Origin: Desulfarculus sp.
Lineage (GTDB): Bacteria; Desulfobacterota; Desulfarculia; Desulfarculales; Desulfarculaceae
Reading direction: 5' to 3'
Assembly (NCBI GenBank): GCA_020216805.1
Contig: JAIWNN010000097.1
Coordinates: forward strand, 1 to 10,000
DNA: 10,000 nucleotides
In this document: positions 6,595 to 10,000 of the stretch, piece after piece
Position numbering within the stretch: position 1 is the first letter of the stretch
Layout: each line of letters starts with the position of its first letter
The notes under the pieces: generated by a model
What the model saw: the letters and a program-made list of their open reading frames with translations, nothing else
Told to the model about the DNA's origin: nothing
Database searches by the model: none
Position numbers and translations under genes: made by a program

Positions 6595-7245
6595 CTAGCC
6601 TCGCAGCCGGCAGTGCAGCTCCTCGCCCTTGACCAGGACGGCCAGGCGGCCCTCCAGGCGGCGGGTCATCTCCGGCGACAGGCGGCAACCGCAGGCCTCC
6701 ACGAAGCCCAGCACCTCGGGGTCCAACTCGCCCAGACCCCGGGCCAGCTCCAGGGCCCGGCGGGTGTGGGTCAGGGCCTCCTGGCGCTCGCCCAGGACCA
6801 GGGCCAGGGAGGAGCGCTCGGCCTCCACCGCCGCCCCGCACTGGGCCAGGTCGGCCACCTTGCCGCCCAGCAGGCGGGTAACGGGGGGCATGTCGTCCAG
6901 GAGCTGCCGGGCGGTCTCCAGCATGCTGACCACGCCGGTGAAGATGGCGTATTGCCGGTAGATGGCGGCCAGGTGCAGGCGGGCCGGGAAGAAGTCGGGC
7001 TTGAGCTGCAGGGCCTGGTCCAGGTGGAGTCGGGCCTGATAGCCGTTGCCCCAGTCCGACAACCGTCGCGCGCGGCGGGTGAGCCAGACCGCCTTGGCCA
7101 GGGCCAGGGCCTCGGGGTGGCCGGCGAAGCGTCTCTCCAGGCGGGCGAAGGTCGCCGCCTTGGGGCTGAACAGGCCGGCGAAAAGACCGCGCCAGGTTCT
7201 GGCGCCGGCGGGCGCGAAATCGATTTTTTGCAGGGAACGAGCCAT
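6595..7245 (-). CDS. TPR-like protein of unknown function
   Basis: A 216-residue soluble, helix-rich protein that I do not recognise as a named family. One tetratricopeptide-like repeat is visible at about residues 67-100 (alternating small and large residues, ending ALQLKPDFFPARLHLAAIYRQ), and a second weaker helical pair at about 133-178. This suggests a protein-binding scaffold. The N-terminal ~40 residues are basic and contain no signal peptide. Cys185 and Cys187 form a CGC motif and Cys136 and Cys212 are the only others; no full metal-binding pattern is seen. The frame extends to a GTG at 7278, but the ATG at 7245 is preferred because GGTGG lies eight bases upstream and nothing like a ribosome site precedes the GTG. 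The gene is convergent with malQ and divergent from the UbiD-type gene, so it is probably transcribed alone. GC-rich codon use agrees with the neighbours. Confidence 0.7.
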   Translation of the reverse strand: MARSLQKIDFAPAGARTWRGLFAGLFSPKAATFARLERRFAGHPEALALAKAVWLTRRARRLSDWGNGYQARLHLDQALQLKPDFFPARLHLAAIYRQYAIFTGVVSMLETARQLLDDMPPVTRLLGGKVADLAQCGAAVEAERSSLALVLGERQEALTHTRRALELARGLGELDPEVLGFVEACGCRLSPEMTRRLEGRLAVLVKGEELHCRLRG

Positions 7246-7354
7246 GTTGGTTGCCACCGGATGATTATGGATTGCCACGCGCGCCCAATAGAACTATAAA
7301 CCCTACCGAAGGACTTCGCCAGGGGCCCCGGGGGGAAAAAGCGCCCGCGCCACT

Positions 7355-7382
7355 TTGCACAAGCGCCTGAATGAGCTATCAT
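7355..7382 (+). promoter_or_regulatory. Sigma70-like promoter for the UbiD/UbiA cluster
   Basis: TTGCAC (7355-7360) and TATCAT (7377-7382) are separated by 16 bases. They lie about 45 bases upstream of the UbiD-family start and in the divergent gap between it and the TPR-like gene. Confidence 0.5.
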
Positions 7383-7426
7383 CCTGGCCCATGGGCCGTC
7401 GCAGCCCCGGCCCCAGGAGGCTCCCC

Positions 7427-8896
7427 ATGTCCGCCCCCGAGAGCATCGGCGAGTTCATCGCCGCGCTGGAGCGCCAAGGCCAGTTGCGCCGTATTTCCGA
7501 GCCGGTGGACCCCCATCTGGAGGTCACCGCCCTGGCCGAGCCGGTGATGAAGGCCGGCGGCCCGGCCCTGCTCTTCGAGCGGGTCCAGGGCGCGGACTGC
7601 CCCCTGGCCATCAATCTCTTCGGCAGCCGGGAGCGCATGGGCCTGGCCCTGAACGTGGACGACCTGGACCAGTTGGGCGGCCGGCTGAAGAGCCTGATGG
7701 AGATGGACCTGCCCGACGGCCTGTGGGGCAAGATCCGCACCGCCCTGCCCAAGCTCAAGGATCTCGCGGCCTTCGCGCCCAAGAAGGTCAAGGACGCCCC
7801 CTGCCAGGAGGTGGTGCTGACCGGCGAGCAGGCCAGCCTGGAGATGCTGCCGGTCTTGACCTGCTGGCCCCAGGACGCCGGGCCCTTCATCACCCTGCCC
7901 CAGGTCATCACCGCCCATCCCGAGACCGGCAAGCAGAACTTCGGCATGTACCGGATGCAGGTCTATGACCCGCGCACCACCGGCATGCACTGGCACCGGC
8001 ACAAGGGCGGGGCGGCCCACTATCGCGCGGCCCAGGAGAAGGGCCAGCGCCTGCCAGTGGCGGTGGCCCTGGGCGGCCCCCCGGCCGCGGTCTACGCCGC
8101 CTGCGCGCCCTTCCCGGAGCACCTGGAGGAGACCATGCTGATGGGCTTCCTCCTGGGCAAGCCGGTGAAGCTGGTCAAGGCCGTGACCAGCGACCTGATG
8201 GTGCCGGCCGAGGCCGAGGTGGTGCTGGAGGGCTACGTGGACCCGGCCGAGCCCTGGCGGCGGGAGGGGCCCTTTGGCGACCACACCGGGTTCTACTCCC
8301 TGGCCGACGACTACCCGGTCTTCCACCTCACCGCCGTGACCCACCGCAAGAAATTCATCTATCCCACCACCATCGTGGGGCGGCCGCCCATGGAGGACTT
8401 CTACCTGGGCCTGGCCACCGAGCGCCTGTTCCTGCCGCTGTTGCAGAGCGTGCTGCCCGAGGTGCGCGACTATCACATGCCGGCCGAGGGGGTGTTCCAC
8501 AACCTGGTCTTCGTGGCCATCGACAAGCAATATCCCGGCCACGCCTACAAGGTGATGAACGCCCTCTGGGGCCAGGGCCAGATGATGTTCGCCAAGGTGA
8601 TCGTGGTGGTGGACGCCGAGGTCAACGTGCAGGATCCGGTGGAGGCCTGGTGGGAGGCCCTGAACCACATCGACCCCCAGCGCGACGTGCTCTTCAGCCG
8701 GGGGCCGGCCGACGCCCTGGACCACGCCGCCCAATTGCCCTGGCTGCACAGCAAGATGGGCATCGACGGAACCCGCAAGTGGCCCGAGGAGGGCTTCGAC
8801 CGCCCCTGGCCCGAGCGCATCGTCATGACCCCGGAGATCCAGGCGGCGGCCAACGCCAAGCTCAGGAAGTGGGGGTTGCTGGGGGGCGGGAGATAG
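7427..8896 (+). CDS. UbiD-family prFMN-dependent decarboxylase, probable menaquinone-pathway MqnL type
   Basis: A 489-residue protein of standard UbiD length, predicted to decarboxylate a prenylated aromatic acid using prenylated FMN, Mn/Mg and K. Cofactor and active-site residues are visible: Asn171 and Arg176 in QNFGMYRMQVYD, His192 in the WHRHKGG segment, and the catalytic EGPFGDHTG with Glu280 and Asp285; these positions parallel Asn168, Arg173, His191, Glu277 and Glu282 of the fungal enzyme Fdc1. The ATG at 7427 has a perfect AGGAGG (7415-7420) six bases upstream. The next gene is a UbiA-type prenyltransferase 15 bases downstream, so the two probably act in successive quinone-assembly steps. 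Because the UbiA partner looks like the futalosine-pathway type, 1,4-dihydroxy-6-naphthoate chemistry (menaquinone) is favoured over ubiquinone, but this is inference. A UbiX-type flavin prenyltransferase would also be required and is not in the window. Confidence 0.92.
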   Translation: MSAPESIGEFIAALERQGQLRRISEPVDPHLEVTALAEPVMKAGGPALLFERVQGADCPLAINLFGSRERMGLALNVDDLDQLGGRLKSLMEMDLPDGLWGKIRTALPKLKDLAAFAPKKVKDAPCQEVVLTGEQASLEMLPVLTCWPQDAGPFITLPQVITAHPETGKQNFGMYRMQVYDPRTTGMHWHRHKGGAAHYRAAQEKGQRLPVAVALGGPPAAVYAACAPFPEHLEETMLMGFLLGKPVKLVKAVTSDLMVPAEAEVVLEGYVDPAEPWRREGPFGDHTGFYSLADDYPVFHLTAVTHRKKFIYPTTIVGRPPMEDFYLGLATERLFLPLLQSVLPEVRDYHMPAEGVFHNLVFVAIDKQYPGHAYKVMNALWGQGQMMFAKVIVVVDAEVNVQDPVEAWWEALNHIDPQRDVLFSRGPADALDHAAQLPWLHSKMGIDGTRKWPEEGFDRPWPERIVMTPEIQAAANAKLRKWGLLGGGR

Positions 8897-8911
8897 ACTT
8901 TGGAAGCGGCG

Positions 8912-9772
8912 ATGATCTGGCAACGGGTGCGCGACTTCGGCGAACTGGTCAAGTTCAGCCACACCATCTTCCTGTTTCCTTTCGCGCTATCGGCCCTGGT
9001 CCTGGCCCACGCCGAGCGTCCCCTGAGCCTGGGGGTGGTCTTCTGGATCGTGGTGGCCCTGGTGGCGGCCCGCAGCGCGGCCATGATCATGAACCGCATC
9101 GCCGACCGCCGCTACGACGCCCTCAACCCCCGCACCGCCAGCCGGCCCCTGGTCACCGGCCGGGTGAGCGCGCTCCAGGCCTGGCTCTGGCTGGCCTCGG
9201 CCTGCGCCCTGCTGGTGCTGGCGGCCTGGAGGCTCAACCCCCTGTGCCTGGCGCTGTCGCCGGTGGCCCTGGCCTGGGTCCTGGGCTACAGCTTCACCAA
9301 GCGCTTCACCGCCCTGTGCCATGTCTGGCTGGGGATGGCCACCGCCCTGGCGCCCCTGGGGGCCTGGCTGGCGGTCACCGGCCGCTGGGACTGGGGCGCC
9401 CTGGCCCTGGCCCTGGCCTGCACCGGCTGGGTGGCCGGTTTCGACGTGATCTACGCCTGCCAGGACATCGACTTCGACCGCCGGCAGGGCCTGAAGTCCC
9501 TGCCGGCCTGCACCAGCCTGGAGCGGGGCCTGGGCTACAGCCGCCTGCTGCACGCCCTGGCGCTGGCCGGGTTCCTGGCGGTGGGCTGGCGCTTCGGCCT
9601 GGGCGGGGTCTACTTCGGGGGGGTGGCGGTCATCGCCCTGATCCTGGCCAGCGAGCAATGGCTGGTGGCCCGGCGGCTGGCCAACGTGCCCCTGGCCTTC
9701 TTCACCTTGAACGGCGTGGTATCGGTTTTATACTTCGTGACGCTGGGCCTGGACCGCTGGTTGGCGGGCTGA
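8912..9772 (+). CDS. UbiA-family prenyltransferase, MqnP-like
   Basis: A 286-residue polytopic membrane protein with about eight or nine hydrophobic helices, predicted to attach a polyprenyl chain to an aromatic carboxylate. The two Mg-diphosphate-binding Asp motifs are present: NRIADRRYD at 61-69 followed by NPRTASRPL, and DVIYACQDIDFD at 178-189 followed by RRQGLKSLP. The NRxxDRxxDxxNPRTA form and the FDxIYAxQDxxFD form are those I associate with the 'UbiA-like' enzymes of the futalosine menaquinone pathway (MqnP) rather than E. coli UbiA; this needs a profile search. The ATG at 8912 is preferred over the in-frame TTG at 8900, because GGAAG (8902-8906) lies five bases before it. It starts 15 bases after the UbiD gene, so translational coupling or at least cotranscription is likely. 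Confidence 0.92.
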   Translation: MIWQRVRDFGELVKFSHTIFLFPFALSALVLAHAERPLSLGVVFWIVVALVAARSAAMIMNRIADRRYDALNPRTASRPLVTGRVSALQAWLWLASACALLVLAAWRLNPLCLALSPVALAWVLGYSFTKRFTALCHVWLGMATALAPLGAWLAVTGRWDWGALALALACTGWVAGFDVIYACQDIDFDRRQGLKSLPACTSLERGLGYSRLLHALALAGFLAVGWRFGLGGVYFGGVAVIALILASEQWLVARRLANVPLAFFTLNGVVSVLYFVTLGLDRWLAG

Positions 9773-9836
9773 GTCCGAAGCCCAGTCGGGGCGGGGCGGG
9801 CCGACAGGCGCGACTCCGCCCAGGAAAACGGCTCCC

Positions 9837-10000
9837 ATGCACGACATCGAGCTGGACCTGCGTTATCTGGGGGTGTTGGACAAGGCGCTGCAGATCGCCG
9901 GCGAGCTGGGGCCCCAGGCCGCGGTGCGTTACGTGCGCTCTTCCTATCGTCTGCTGAGCAAGGTCTATCATCCCGATTTGCACCAGACCAACCGCGCCGC
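9837..10000 (+). CDS. J-domain-like protein, N-terminal fragment (runs off the window)
   Basis: Only 54 codons are visible. The segment YVRSSYRLLSKVYHPDLHQ at residues 32-50 contains the HPD motif (45-47) preceded by a helix of the SYRLLSKVYHPD type, the hallmark of DnaJ/Hsp40 J domains that stimulate Hsp70 ATPase. Upstream residues 1-31 form a predicted amphipathic helix but not the canonical D-Y-Y-x-x-L-G start of classical DnaJ, so this is probably a divergent J-domain protein with an unrelated C-terminal part, not the DnaJ chaperone itself. The ATG at 9837 follows AGGA (9822-9825) by 11 bases. It lies 64 bases after the UbiA-type stop with no strong terminator between, so readthrough is possible; a functional link to quinone synthesis is not implied. 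Confidence 0.72.
   Translation, partial: MHDIELDLRYLGVLDKALQIAGELGPQAAVRYVRSSYRLLSKVYHPDLHQTNRA

Noticed and set aside
7379..8962. Minus-strand open frame of about 527 codons opposite the UbiD-family gene
   Set aside because: Low-complexity His/Gly/Leu/Gln composition and no motifs, while the plus strand encodes a full-length UbiD with a perfect ribosome site.
9773..9836. Short inverted AGTCG/CGACT pair between the UbiA-type gene and the J-domain gene
   Set aside because: Only five base pairs and no T-tract; expected by chance in GC-rich DNA, so not called a terminator.
8650..9957. Plus-strand open frame of 435 codons overlapping the UbiD end and UbiA gene
   Set aside because: Gly/Pro/Arg-rich shadow; the UbiA frame has membrane helices and both Asp-rich motifs.
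1..10000. CRISPR array, tRNA, rRNA, insertion sequence or prophage
   Set aside because: No regularly spaced repeats, no tRNA-like cloverleaf or rRNA segment noticed by eye, and no transposase or integrase motif in any frame that looks coding.

Overview
The window is about 10 kb of very GC-rich bacterial DNA. Nine protein-coding genes are densely packed, two of them cut by the window edges. No tRNA, rRNA, CRISPR array, transposase or phage gene is visible. The gene content (an IcmH/DotU-type protein, a UbiD plus UbiA pair whose UbiA resembles the futalosine-pathway menaquinone type, and palindromic intergenic repeats) suggests an anaerobic, Desulfobacterota-like (deltaproteobacterial) chromosome. 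That placement is inference from gene content, not a marker-gene assignment.

Left part (1-2205, minus strand): a two-gene transcription unit. The first gene is a membrane protein with an N-terminal IcmH/DotU (TssL-like) domain, one transmembrane helix, a long Pro/Ala/Thr linker with a small tandem repeat, and a C-terminal SPOR domain. An M20-family metallopeptidase/deacylase follows 37 bases later and runs off the left edge. No other secretion-system gene is visible, so the DotU-SPOR protein looks like an orphan here.

Middle-left (2206-4753): a divergent promoter region of about 257 bases, then a plus-strand pair. The pair is a hotdog-fold acyl-CoA thioesterase and a long-chain fatty-acid-CoA-ligase-like AMP-binding enzyme, probably one acyl-CoA metabolism operon.

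Middle (4754-6500): a 244-base intergenic region dominated by two related ~65-base palindromic elements in opposite orientation. They flank a third hairpin and a good sigma70-like promoter. A complete GH77 4-alpha-glucanotransferase (malQ) follows with all three catalytic acids.

Right part (6595-10000): a small TPR-like protein of unknown function on the minus strand, convergent with malQ. Divergent from it is a plus-strand cluster: a UbiD-family prFMN decarboxylase, 15 bases later a UbiA-family prenyltransferase, then the start of a J-domain (HPD-containing) protein that runs off the right edge. The UbiD/UbiA pair most likely carries out late menaquinone assembly steps: prenyl transfer to an aromatic carboxylate, then decarboxylation.

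Most of the window is ordinary housekeeping or accessory metabolism. The items most worth a second look are the DotU-SPOR fusion and the inverted pair of palindromic elements between the ligase and malQ.
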